Below are positions 24,621-32,945 of a stretch of 64,000 nucleotides of DNA, piece by piece; within the stretch, counting starts at the first letter, position 1; every line of letters begins with the position of its first letter. Origin of the DNA: Pyxidicoccus sp. MSG2 (lineage in GTDB: Bacteria > Myxococcota > Myxococcia > Myxococcales > Myxococcaceae). The translations under genes and the position numbers were made by a program. The notes beneath the pieces were generated by a model. It saw nothing but the letters and a program-made list of their open reading frames with translations. It did not search any database and had not been told where the DNA came from. The stretch spans positions 11,618,001 through 11,682,000 of the forward strand of contig NZ_JAPNKC010000001.1 of the NCBI RefSeq assembly GCF_026626705.1. Direction: 5' to 3'.

Positions 24621-26150
24621 ATGACCAAGCCAGACAAGCTCACCGAGGTTTTCGAGAAACTGCACGAGCCCTCCGGGCTGGAGTCGCGGCTCCAAGAGCG
24701 CAACGAAACGCCTCTGATCTGGGCCGTGAGCGAGGGGTATCACGACATCGCGCTGACCTTGATCGAGGCCGGTGCCGACCTGAACGCGCATAACACCGAC
24801 GGCAACACGGCGTTGCTCCGGGCTGCCTGCGAGAATCGCGCGGAGCTCGCCAGTGTCTTGATCAAGGTGGGCGCGAAGCTCGACGTCCAGAACAACGACG
24901 GGTACTCCGCGCTCATCCTCGCGCGGCGCCGGGGCAACAGGGAGATCGTCGACAGCTTGCAGGCGGCAGGCGCGGATCCGAGCCTGGTCACTCGACTCGG
25001 GACGACCTTCGACAACCCGGGCGACTCGCGGAAGACTTCGCTCGAGGGCCGCCGCGATGCGGTTCTGGAGAAGAAGATCATCGACGCCATCTCGAAGTGC
25101 CGCGACGGAAGGATGGCGGGCAGGGAGCTCGAAAAGTACGTCAACCTGAATCCCGAGGACCGGTTCGTACCGACCTCCGTCCTTCGCCGCGCCTACGTGC
25201 GCTACGACGGGTCCCACAATCCCTCGGCGCCCAATTACGTGCTCCTCGACGATGACATGGAGCTCGGCATCGTCTCGAGCGCCGTTCCCGAAATCGCGCG
25301 CGCAGTCTCCTCGCTGCTCAGCCGCTCACTCGAGGACGCGCGCAACGACCTCGAGGGCCATCTGCCCGCGGCGGTCGTCAGGCGCGTGCAACTCGAGATC
25401 ATCTCGCCGTACGGCGTCGCGCATATCTGGGGCGTCACGGGCCATCGGTTCGTGCTGTCGCGGCGCGTGAGTCCCGATCGAAACGAGCTCCTCGCGACCA
25501 TCCTCGTCGGACGGAGCAAGGACACGGTGTTCTTCTTCACCGGCCGTTACAACAATCTGAGGCACTCGACGATCCGCGAGACAGTCGACTTCGACCAGCC
25601 CGACGGCGACGATCCCTCGCACAAGTGGTTCGACAGGTTCGCCTTCCCCGAGATCAGTCGCTTCAAACCGAAGGGCTACCACCACATCGCGAACTTCGTC
25701 GTCTGCAAGGAGGAGCGCGGGCGCAAGCTCGCCCCGTTCCTGCTCGACAAGATCGTGGAGAAGTACGCTCGCGACCACCTCGACAAGCACCAGCGCGCCG
25801 TCGAGCACTCGCAGCACCTGCTGTGCGGCAAGGGCTTCTGGCAGATCGGCGACCCGCCCTGGCTCCCGCGCATGGAGAAGCTCGGCTTCCGCCTGCGGTT
25901 GGGCGCCGAGAGCTTCTTCATCGAGCACGACTGGGCCCGCTTGCCCGCGATCTTCGACCGGAAGACCGGCGAGCCGATCTCCAACGTGGCCTACAACACG
26001 TCCTACGGGCTCCCGCGGCGATATCTGAGCTCGAAGCCGACGGGAGACACCTCCGAGTACCTTCTCGATCGGGTGCCCGAGGTGATCCGGCTATCGCAGG
26101 ACCCCAAAGCCAAACTGCAATACTTCCAAGCCATGTTCGACTTCGTATGA
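24621..26150 (+). CDS. Ankyrin-repeat protein with C-terminal acetyltransferase-like region
   Basis: 509 residues. Residues ~30-125 form three ankyrin repeats (NETPLIWAVSEGYHDIALTL, NTDGNTALLRAACENRAELA, NNDGYSALILARRRGNREI). A linker follows, then ~300 residues not matching a family I can name. Within it, IANFVVCKEERGRKLAPFLL resembles the acyl-CoA motif A of GNAT acetyltransferases (V-x-x-E-x-R-G-x-G/K-L). There is no signal peptide. The stop overlaps the next ATG (ATGA at 26147-26150). Ser and Leu codon choice differs slightly from flanking genes, in line with transfer. Confidence 0.6.
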   Translation: MTKPDKLTEVFEKLHEPSGLESRLQERNETPLIWAVSEGYHDIALTLIEAGADLNAHNTDGNTALLRAACENRAELASVLIKVGAKLDVQNNDGYSALILARRRGNREIVDSLQAAGADPSLVTRLGTTFDNPGDSRKTSLEGRRDAVLEKKIIDAISKCRDGRMAGRELEKYVNLNPEDRFVPTSVLRRAYVRYDGSHNPSAPNYVLLDDDMELGIVSSAVPEIARAVSSLLSRSLEDARNDLEGHLPAAVVRRVQLEIISPYGVAHIWGVTGHRFVLSRRVSPDRNELLATILVGRSKDTVFFFTGRYNNLRHSTIRETVDFDQPDGDDPSHKWFDRFAFPEISRFKPKGYHHIANFVVCKEERGRKLAPFLLDKIVEKYARDHLDKHQRAVEHSQHLLCGKGFWQIGDPPWLPRMEKLGFRLRLGAESFFIEHDWARLPAIFDRKTGEPISNVAYNTSYGLPRRYLSSKPTGDTSEYLLDRVPEVIRLSQDPKAKLQYFQAMFDFV

Positions 26151-27028
26151 ACCTCAAACACCTTCGACAAGAACACACTCTCGACTCGCGGCAGATCGCT
26201 CCGTTCACCGGCGAAGGCGCCTACCACGGGTCGACCCGCAAACGAGCGGCCCGATCCGCGAGCGCACCGCAGCCGGTCGTCGTCGAGGAGATGCGACCCA
26301 CCACGCTCGACGCGTACCCGCGCGACGGGTCGCGCCCGATCGCGGAGTTCGAAGCCACCTTTCCGAACCTCTACACCGTCGAGCGCCTCCTGCCGGTCCC
26401 GACGCAGGAAGAGGTCCGCGGCGATGGCGTCACGCTCTGCTGGTGTCCCCTCGAGGAGGCCCTCGAGGTGGCGGGACCGCTGACCCGGCGCGTGCTCGAA
26501 GCGATGAAGGAACTGCTCATCGGCGACAAGCGCTTCGTCTACGTCGACTCGAAGATCCAATATTTCGAGCCGGGTGACGTGCCTGTCGACAGCCAGCACT
26601 GGCACGTGGATGGGAGCATCGTGGCCCGAGGTCCCGCGGTCGAAGCGCTCGGCCACAACCTCCTGCACGACATGAAGGCGAGGCTCGCGAGCGGCGTGGT
26701 CCCGCCCCGGTATCTCGCCTATCAATCGTCCGAGCACTGCGCGACCCTCTTCGCGACCTCGCCCGTCACGATGACGCTGCCCGAGCTCATTCCCAACTTC
26801 GACGGCCTGGACGCTCACATTCGCGCGCTCTCGCCGCCTATCGTAGCGCAACCGGCGTCCTCGATCGTGCGCACCGACGGGCTCTCTCTGCATCGCGCGC
26901 AGGCCGCCTCGGGCGCAGGCTGGAGACTCTGGGTTCGTTGCGTCGAGACGGACCGCGAGGTCCTGCTCGATTCGTCGATCATCGAGTGTTACGGCACGGT
27001 GTTCAGGCCGGGTGCCGTCACGAGGTGA
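26147..27028 (+). CDS. Putative Fe(II)/2-oxoglutarate-type dioxygenase-like protein
   Basis: 293 residues. DSQHWHVDGS supplies an H-x-D pair; SLHRAQAASGAGWRLWVR near the end supplies a distal His and an Arg, in the arrangement of the 2-oxoglutarate/Fe(II) double-stranded beta-helix enzymes. The match is by motif spacing only. Its ATG overlaps the ankyrin gene stop by 4 bases, so it is co-translated with it. Its end lies ~23 bp from a 3' tRNA/tmRNA fragment. The substrate is unknown; a protein or nucleoside modified jointly with the ankyrin partner is possible. Confidence 0.45.
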   Translation: MNLKHLRQEHTLDSRQIAPFTGEGAYHGSTRKRAARSASAPQPVVVEEMRPTTLDAYPRDGSRPIAEFEATFPNLYTVERLLPVPTQEEVRGDGVTLCWCPLEEALEVAGPLTRRVLEAMKELLIGDKRFVYVDSKIQYFEPGDVPVDSQHWHVDGSIVARGPAVEALGHNLLHDMKARLASGVVPPRYLAYQSSEHCATLFATSPVTMTLPELIPNFDGLDAHIRALSPPIVAQPASSIVRTDGLSLHRAQAASGAGWRLWVRCVETDREVLLDSSIIECYGTVFRPGAVTR

Positions 27029-27042
27029 CCCTTCTCGCCAGA

Positions 27043-27082
27043 AGCTCCGAGCGGCGGGTTCGATTCCCGCCGCCCCCACGCA
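27043..27082 (+). other. 3' fragment of a tRNA or tmRNA gene (candidate att site)
   Basis: A complete T-arm is present: GCGGG (27054-27058), TTCGATT loop (27059-27065) and CCCGC (27066-27070). It is followed by a 7-base acceptor half CGCCCCC (27071-27077) and discriminator A. No matching 5' half (GGGGGCG and D-arm) lies upstream; a coding gene does. The GCGGGTTCGATTCCCGC core and CGCCCCCA end resemble the 3' end of ssrA (tmRNA), a frequent integration site. A strong terminator follows directly, as it would after the intact gene. I read it as the 3' duplication left by an integrated element. Confidence 0.6.
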
Positions 27083-27085
27083 GCA

Positions 27086-27121
27086 AAAGGCCCCAGGTTC
27101 ATCACGGAACCCGGGGCCTTT
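27086..27121 (+). terminator. Strong intrinsic terminator behind the tRNA/tmRNA fragment
   Basis: AAAGGCCCCAGGTTC (27086-27100) pairs with GAACCCGGGGCCTTT (27107-27121), with one mismatch and a 6-base loop. The A/T ends give T-runs on both strands, so it can also end transcription of the vWA gene coming from the right. Confidence 0.85.
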
Positions 27122-27154
27122 CATGTTGAACGGAAGGGCGTCCCGCCCTGAGCG

Positions 27155-29029
27155 TCAGTTGCCCCGAGCGGACGCGCCCATCAGCGCGCGGGCCTGCGTC
27201 ACCAGCCGGACGAACTCGTTCCGGTCGGCATCACCGGCGGCGGCGCCCTCGGCGAGCTTCTGCGCGGTGGCCAGGCTCCAGCTCTCGGCGGCCGGGTTGC
27301 CGCGGAGGATGTCCGCGGCGGAGGCCACGGCCACGGCGAAGCGGAAGTCCGGCGAAGCGGCCTCCAGCGACGAGCGGAGCAGGGCGCGCTGGAAGGGGAA
27401 GGCCTGCTCGGAGGCCTCGGTGCCGTTGGGCGCCTTGGCGCGCACGCGCACGGTGGCCAGGGCCTCCTTCGTGTCACCCGTCAGCTCGACCTCGTACACG
27501 GCGGTGACGTTGTGGCCGGCGCCAATCTCGCCCGCGTCCACCTTGTCGTTGCGGAAGTCGTTGTCCGCCACGTCGCGGTTCTCGTAGCCCAGCAGGCGGT
27601 AGCGGCGCACGGCCACCGGGTTGAACTCCACCTGGAGCTTCACGTCCTTGGCGATGACCTCGAGCGTGCCGGTGAGCTGCGTCTCGAAGACCTTCTTCGC
27701 CTCCTTGTAGCTGTCCACGTAGAAGCAGTTGCCGTTGCCCTTGTCCGCGAGCTTCTCCATCATGTCATCGCGGTAGTTGCCCATGCCGAAGCCCACGGTG
27801 GTGAGGGTGACGCCCTCGGCCACGTACTTGTGGATGCTCTCCAGCATGGACTGCGCGCCCAGGTTGGGGCCGATGTTCGCGTCGCCGTCAGTAAGGACGA
27901 TGACGCGGGACACCACGTTGCCGGAGGCCTTCTTCACCGCGTGCTTGTAGGCCATCTCCATGCCCGAGCCCATCGCGGTGCCACCGCCGGACTGGAGCGA
28001 GTCGAGTGCATCGGTGATGCGCTTCACGTCCGTGGCCGGCGTGGGCGGCAGCACGTCCCGCGTGGAGCCCGCGTAGGTGACGAGGGCCACCGTGTCGTTC
28101 TCGTTGAGGTTCTTGACGGCGATCTTGATGGCTTCCTTCGCGAGCGGCAGCTTGTCCTGCGAGTTCATCGAGCCGCTGGTGTCGATGAGGAACACCAGGT
28201 GCGCGGGCTTGCGCTGCGAGCGCGAGACGACCTTGCCCTGCACGCCCACGCGCACGAAGTGGCGCTTGGAGTCGAAGGGGGAGGGCGCGCCCTCCAGGTG
28301 GACGGTGAAGGCGCCCGTCTCAGGCGGGGCGTAGCGGTACTTGAAGTAGTTGACGAACTCCTCCACGCGCACGGAGGAGGCGGGCGGCAGGGAGCCCTGG
28401 ACGAGGTAGCGGCGCGCCACGGTGTACGACGCGGTGTCCACGTCCGCCGCGAAGGTGGACAGCGGGTCCTTCACGGTGTCGATGAAGAGGTTGGGCTTCC
28501 AAGCCTCGAAGCTGTTGCCGGACTGGGCGGAGGCGGTGTCCGCCGCGTCCATGCCGTCCTTCGGGGCCTTCCTGTCCATGAGCGGCTGGGCGGGCATGGC
28601 CTTCTTCGCGGGCTCCTCGCGGCGCGCCACCATCGACGAGGGAGGAGGAGGCGCGGCCAGGGGCTCGGCCATGGCGACCCCCGCCGGCCCGAGCGTTCCA
28701 CCCGCGACGGCACCGGTCTCCACCGGAATTGGGGCAGCGGCCCGGGCCTTCTCCTTGGGGGCAGGCGTCTCGGGGGCGGGCGTCTTGGGGGCGGCGAACT
28801 CGGTAGCGAAGGCATCGTCCTCCGCCTCGGCGCCCTTGCCGGACGACTCCGTCTGGGCCACCTGGAGGTCCGGCGTGGCCTGGGCCTGCTGCGGGCGGGG
28901 GCGGTAGGCGCCTTCCACCTCCGAGGCTGCTTCGGGGGCCCGGGCGCTCAGGCAGCCGGGCAGCGTGCAGGTGACGAGAAGGGCACTTCCCCACACGGAC
29001 AGGCGGCGCTTCAGCGAGGTCGGCGTCAT
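27155..29029 (-). CDS. vWA-domain lipoprotein (YfbK-like)
   Basis: 624 residues. The lipoprotein signal has its lipobox cysteine at C26 (CTLPGC). A ~120-residue Ala/Pro/Glu-rich spacer follows. Then comes the N-terminal von Willebrand-associated domain (PLSTFAADVDTASYTVARRYL) and a vWA domain with MIDAS motif DTSGSMN near residue 283. TDGDANIGPN follows, and the C-terminal DUF3520-type region ends the protein. The family is known as YfbK-like; members are surface or periplasmic with unknown partners. Metal-dependent adhesion or protein binding is inferred from MIDAS. The gene stands alone. Confidence 0.88.
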   Translation of the reverse strand: MTPTSLKRRLSVWGSALLVTCTLPGCLSARAPEAASEVEGAYRPRPQQAQATPDLQVAQTESSGKGAEAEDDAFATEFAAPKTPAPETPAPKEKARAAAPIPVETGAVAGGTLGPAGVAMAEPLAAPPPPSSMVARREEPAKKAMPAQPLMDRKAPKDGMDAADTASAQSGNSFEAWKPNLFIDTVKDPLSTFAADVDTASYTVARRYLVQGSLPPASSVRVEEFVNYFKYRYAPPETGAFTVHLEGAPSPFDSKRHFVRVGVQGKVVSRSQRKPAHLVFLIDTSGSMNSQDKLPLAKEAIKIAVKNLNENDTVALVTYAGSTRDVLPPTPATDVKRITDALDSLQSGGGTAMGSGMEMAYKHAVKKASGNVVSRVIVLTDGDANIGPNLGAQSMLESIHKYVAEGVTLTTVGFGMGNYRDDMMEKLADKGNGNCFYVDSYKEAKKVFETQLTGTLEVIAKDVKLQVEFNPVAVRRYRLLGYENRDVADNDFRNDKVDAGEIGAGHNVTAVYEVELTGDTKEALATVRVRAKAPNGTEASEQAFPFQRALLRSSLEAASPDFRFAVAVASAADILRGNPAAESWSLATAQKLAEGAAAGDADRNEFVRLVTQARALMGASARGN

Positions 29030-29177
29030 GCGGTCTCCAAGGACGACAGGTAGGTCGCCGGCTCGAAACGCACGACTTGGGAAATGGGTCTATTCCCGTG
29101 AATTTTCTCCGACCCGGGGGCCTGGGCCAGAGCGCCGTCCTTGTCTGGCTCCGTCGCGTTTGGCAGGGTGCCGGCCC

Positions 29178-29666
29178 ATGCAGACCGCCAGGCCATTTCG
29201 CATCCTCGGAGTCCAGCAGATCGCCATCGGTGGGGCCGACAAGGGCCCCCTGCGCAAGCTCTGGGTGGACCTGTTGGGGTTGACGCCCCACGGCACCTAC
29301 CGCAGCGAGCGGGAGAACGTGGACGAGGACATCGTCGTCGCGGGCGCGGGTCCCTTCAAGGTGGAGGTGGACCTGATGCAGCCCATCAACCCCGAGGGCA
29401 AGCCCCGGGTCCACGAGACGCCGCTGAACCACGTGGGCCTGTGGGTGGACGACCTGCCCGGGGCCGTGAAGTGGCTGGAGGGGCAGGGGCTGCGCTTCGC
29501 CCCGGGAGGCATCCGCAAGGGCGCCGCCGGCTTCGATATCTGCTTCGTGCACCCGAAGGGCAATGACGCCTTCCCCTTCAGCGGCGAGGGCGTGCTGATT
29601 GAGTTGGTGCAGGCGCCGCCAGAGGTCATCGCCGCGTTCGACCAACTGTCCGCTGGCGGGCACTGA
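29178..29666 (+). CDS. VOC-family (glyoxalase-fold) protein
   Basis: 162 residues. Two beta-alpha-beta-beta-beta modules are visible: ILGVQQIAIGGADKGPLRKLWVDLLGL, and LNHVGLWVDDLPGAVKWLEGQGLRFAPGG ending in GVLIELVQAPPEVI. These fit glyoxalase I/dioxygenase superfamily proteins that coordinate a divalent metal. The His in NHVGLWV and the Glu in LIELVQ are likely ligands. The substrate is unknown. The gene is divergent from the vWA gene and convergent with the acyltransferase gene. Confidence 0.85.
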   Translation: MQTARPFRILGVQQIAIGGADKGPLRKLWVDLLGLTPHGTYRSERENVDEDIVVAGAGPFKVEVDLMQPINPEGKPRVHETPLNHVGLWVDDLPGAVKWLEGQGLRFAPGGIRKGAAGFDICFVHPKGNDAFPFSGEGVLIELVQAPPEVIAAFDQLSAGGH

Positions 29667-29675
29667 GCCGGCCCT

Positions 29676-30797
29676 TCAAGACGAGGGGGCTCGCCGGGCC
29701 ACTCGGTCGACGAGCCTGCTGAGCGCGGGCCGCACCACGCGCTCCACGCGGTCCGTCACGATGCAGAGCAGGTACGTCAGGAGGATGAGCGCGGCGAGCA
29801 GCAGCCAGAACTGGGGCCAGTCGCTCTTGTCTCCCCAGAAGCGCTGGAACGAGAAGACGCCGAAGGTCCGGTAGAACAGCAGCATCTCGTGGAAGAAGTA
29901 CGCGGACAGCGACGAGGTGCCGAACACCTCGACGAAGCGCCGCAGCCGTGACGGTTTGCTGCCCGCGGGAACCCGGGCCTCCAGCCACATCAAACCGAGA
30001 AGCACGGTGCACACCCACGCGAAGCGCACCGCCGAGTTGGACGGGTTCGAGACGAAGAACCGGTGCGGCGGGTACAGGCTGTAGAGGAAGTCTCCGGCCA
30101 TCATCCCCGCGAAGCCCAGCACGGCCAGCCCCACCAGCGCCTTCGCGAGCCCCGCCCGGCCCCACGCCCCGGCCACCGTCCCCGAGAGTGCGCCGAGCCA
30201 CGCGAAGCCCAGCCAGGGCAGCAGCGGGAAGGGCGCGAAGTTGGACTTGTTCGTCAGCGTGGCCCAGGGCCCCTGCACCAGCTCCCCGAGCGGCGCCACG
30301 GCGAACGTGGCCATGGCCAGCACGAAGGCCACCGCGCTCAGCGCGCGTGGCCGTGAGGCCAGCAGCGCGGCAACGGGCATCACGATGAGCAGGCACGCGC
30401 CCACGCACTGGAGGATGTCCATGCGGAAGATCCACACCGGCTCCTTGAGCAGTGGAAACCACGCCCAGTTGACCAGCGTGGCCACGGCGAGCACCTCGCC
30501 GATGCGGCGGAGGTTTCGGCCCACGCGCTCGCGCAGGATGCCCCCGGCCGCGCTGCGCACCATCAGCAGCGCCGTCGCGAAGCCCGCGGAGAAGATGAAC
30601 GCGGGCGCCACCAACCCGTCCACCTTCAGCAGGCGTCCCACCCAGACCGTCTTGCGCAGCTCCGGCGTGAGCAGGGCCAGCGTGTGGGTCTGGATCATGA
30701 ACAGCACCGCGATGCCGCGCAGCCAGTCGATGGCGCGCACGCGGTCCTGAGAGACGGGGGCAGGGCGGGCGTCATTCGACTTCAAGGTGCACCGCAA
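29676..30797 (-). CDS. DUF1624/HGSNAT-type membrane acyltransferase-like protein
   Basis: 373 residues with about ten hydrophobic helices. The N-terminal RVRAIDWLRGIAVLFMIQTH is the hallmark of the heparan-alpha-glucosaminide N-acetyltransferase catalytic family (DUF1624), in which a conserved His in the first helix takes part in acyl transfer across the membrane. The C-terminal helices include SAYFFHEMLLFYRTFG. A substrate in the envelope, such as a sugar amine, is inference. The start is unsure: TTG at 30797, or a second TTG at 30785; no ATG fits. Confidence 0.75.
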   Translation of the reverse strand: MRCTLKSNDARPAPVSQDRVRAIDWLRGIAVLFMIQTHTLALLTPELRKTVWVGRLLKVDGLVAPAFIFSAGFATALLMVRSAAGGILRERVGRNLRRIGEVLAVATLVNWAWFPLLKEPVWIFRMDILQCVGACLLIVMPVAALLASRPRALSAVAFVLAMATFAVAPLGELVQGPWATLTNKSNFAPFPLLPWLGFAWLGALSGTVAGAWGRAGLAKALVGLAVLGFAGMMAGDFLYSLYPPHRFFVSNPSNSAVRFAWVCTVLLGLMWLEARVPAGSKPSRLRRFVEVFGTSSLSAYFFHEMLLFYRTFGVFSFQRFWGDKSDWPQFWLLLAALILLTYLLCIVTDRVERVVRPALSRLVDRVARRAPSS

Positions 30798-30866
30798 CCT
30801 TTTCGTGCTGGGGGTGTTCCTGTGTCCATACGGATGACCGGCGCATCGCGCCCACGAGGAGGTCTC

Positions 30867-32270
30867 GTGCTTCGACGACTCATACTGGGGGCGGCAGTCT
30901 GCCTGTCAGGGGAAGTGCTGGCAAAGCCTCCAGGGCCGGGCGGCTTCTGCGCCACCTATCCCTCCGCGCCCGCCTGCATCGGCCAGCAGCCGGCGTGCAC
31001 TCTCTGCCATACCTCGCCGCCCCAGCGGAACATCTATGGGGCCTCGCTGGAGCCCCACCTGGCGCCCGGCGCGGCGCGCCCGCTCTCCGACGGGGACTTC
31101 TCCCTGGCGCTGCCCGCGGCGCTCCGGGCCGTGGAGGCGGAGGACGCAGACGGGGACGGCGTGTCCAACCTGGAGGAAGTCCAGCGGGGCACCCTGCCGG
31201 CGGACCCATCCAGCCGGCCTGTCGACACGGGCGGCTGCGGGCCGGGGCAGAACCCCCAGTACGACGTGTGCCGCTACGACGCGCGTTTCGCGTATCGGCG
31301 CGTGCTGCTCGACTTCTGTGGGCTGTCGCCCACGTACGCGCAGCTCAAGGCCTTCGCCGCGCTGGGCGCTGAAGGCCAGCAGGCGCTCCTCGACTCCGAA
31401 GTGGACCGCTGCACCACCACCGAGTTCTGGCGCGGGAAGAACGGGCAGCTCTGGAAGCTCGCGCACCCGAAGATCCGGCCGGTGGGCTCGCTGAAGGAAG
31501 GGGAGGACCGTGGCGCGATTCCCCTCGCGGACTACTACGACGACTACGCGCTCTACGCGTACGCGCAGCTCGACGACCACGACGCGCGCGAGGTGATGAC
31601 GGCCAGGTACTTCGTGCGCCGGCAGACGCAGCCCACGCGCTATACGCGGGTGGAGTCGCTCCCGTCGCAGTCCGTCGAGGCCTCGCGCCGCGCGGGCAAT
31701 CTCACCTCCGCGTGGAGCCTCATCTCCTTCGTCATGTTCACCGCGCTGCCGCGCAACGCCGCCGCGCAGAGCTACCGCGCGTACCTGGGGCTCGACATCG
31801 CGAAGCAGGAGGGACTCCACAGCATCCCCGGGGAGCCTCGGGACTACGACGCCAAGGGCGTGCAGGCACCGGCGTGCGCCGCCTGCCATGCGACGTTGGA
31901 TCCGCTGAGCTACCCCTTCCGGAACTACAACGGCATCGCGGGCGCGGCCTCGGCGCGCTACGTCCCCAACCGCCTCGAGCTGTTCTTCAGCGACGTCTCC
32001 CCGACGATTACGCAGACCCCCGAGGCCGGGTACCTCTTCGGCCGGCCGGTGCGCGACCTGCGCGAATGGGCGGAGGTGGGCGCGGACAGCGACGCCTTCG
32101 CCATCTCCGCCGTCACCGACTACTGGAAGCTGCTCGTCGGCCACGCGCCCACGGCCGAGGAGAACGCCGAGTTCGTCGCCACCTGGCGGCGCTTCAAGGA
32201 CACGCACGGCTACAGCGTGCAGCGCATGCTCCATGACGTGATTCGCACGGAGGCCTACGGTGCGCCCTGA
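30867..32270 (+). CDS. Exported c-type cytochrome-like protein with Ca-binding repeat
   Basis: 467 residues from GTG. A strong GAGGAGG at 30856-30862 sets this start ahead of upstream candidates, and the signal peptide (1-19) follows at once. Two heme-attachment motifs are visible: CTLCH at 44-48 and CAACH at ~337-341. DADGDGVSNLEEVQRGTLPADP is a thrombospondin type-3-like calcium loop. The C-terminal part resembles the cytochrome-associated domains (DUF1588/1592 type) found beside DUF1501 genes. It is first in a three-gene operon; redox function in the periplasm is inference. Confidence 0.7.
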   Translation: MLRRLILGAAVCLSGEVLAKPPGPGGFCATYPSAPACIGQQPACTLCHTSPPQRNIYGASLEPHLAPGAARPLSDGDFSLALPAALRAVEAEDADGDGVSNLEEVQRGTLPADPSSRPVDTGGCGPGQNPQYDVCRYDARFAYRRVLLDFCGLSPTYAQLKAFAALGAEGQQALLDSEVDRCTTTEFWRGKNGQLWKLAHPKIRPVGSLKEGEDRGAIPLADYYDDYALYAYAQLDDHDAREVMTARYFVRRQTQPTRYTRVESLPSQSVEASRRAGNLTSAWSLISFVMFTALPRNAAAQSYRAYLGLDIAKQEGLHSIPGEPRDYDAKGVQAPACAACHATLDPLSYPFRNYNGIAGAASARYVPNRLELFFSDVSPTITQTPEAGYLFGRPVRDLREWAEVGADSDAFAISAVTDYWKLLVGHAPTAEENAEFVATWRRFKDTHGYSVQRMLHDVIRTEAYGAP

Positions 32271-32934
32271 ATCCCTTCGCGTGTGGTTGCTCTCCACCGT
32301 GTGCGTCCTCGCCGCCTGCTCGGAGCAGCCCGACGCCCGGGTGGTGGATGCCGGCTCGCCCGTCGACGGACAGGCGGACGGAGGCGCGTCCTCGGCCCTG
32401 GCGCGCTCGTCGCGCAACAACCTGCGCTTCAAGGGGCCCGAGCGACTGACGCTCGACTTCGCGGCGGCGCTCGCGCTGCCCGTGGACGCGGTCTGCAAGG
32501 AACTGGGGCAGTACCCCTGCGCCACCGTGCACGGCGTCACGCTGGGCGGCGTGGAGCCGTACAACAGCGGGCTCTACGAGCCGCTGCCAGCCACCGGAGT
32601 CACGACGCCCATCGCAGTGGACCGCGTGGCGCTGTCGGCCTGCGCGCGGCGGGTGGGCCTGGACGTCGGCACTCCGTCGAGCGCGGTCATCTTCACGGGC
32701 ATCACCCTGGACGCGCAGGGGCGGCTGGTGGGCCGGGACGGTGCGCCGGTGCGCAACGCCATCACCTCGCTCTATCAGCGAGGGCTGCTGAGAGACCCCA
32801 CGGAGGCCGAGGTGGAAGCGCTCCTCCAGCTCGCCGCCAGCGTGGAGGCCACGGGCAGTCCCACTCCGGGCCGGGACTGGATGACCGCGGCCTGCTTCGC
32901 CGTCCTCTCCTCCGCCGAGTCCGTCTTCTTCTGA
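32260..32934 (+). CDS. Lipoprotein of unknown function
   Basis: 224 residues from a GTG start that overlaps the upstream stop by 11 bp. The lipobox is LAAC (Cys20), followed by an acidic linker. The folded part has two Cys pairs (AVCKELGQYPC; ACARRVG) and an AITSLYQRGLLRDPTEAEVEALLQLA segment, as seen in cytochrome-associated domains. It is the middle gene of the cytochrome/DUF1501 operon, so it probably works with those proteins at a membrane. Confidence 0.7.
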   Translation: MRPESLRVWLLSTVCVLAACSEQPDARVVDAGSPVDGQADGGASSALARSSRNNLRFKGPERLTLDFAAALALPVDAVCKELGQYPCATVHGVTLGGVEPYNSGLYEPLPATGVTTPIAVDRVALSACARRVGLDVGTPSSAVIFTGITLDAQGRLVGRDGAPVRNAITSLYQRGLLRDPTEAEVEALLQLAASVEATGSPTPGRDWMTAACFAVLSSAESVFF

Positions 32935-32945
32935 GGGAACACACC

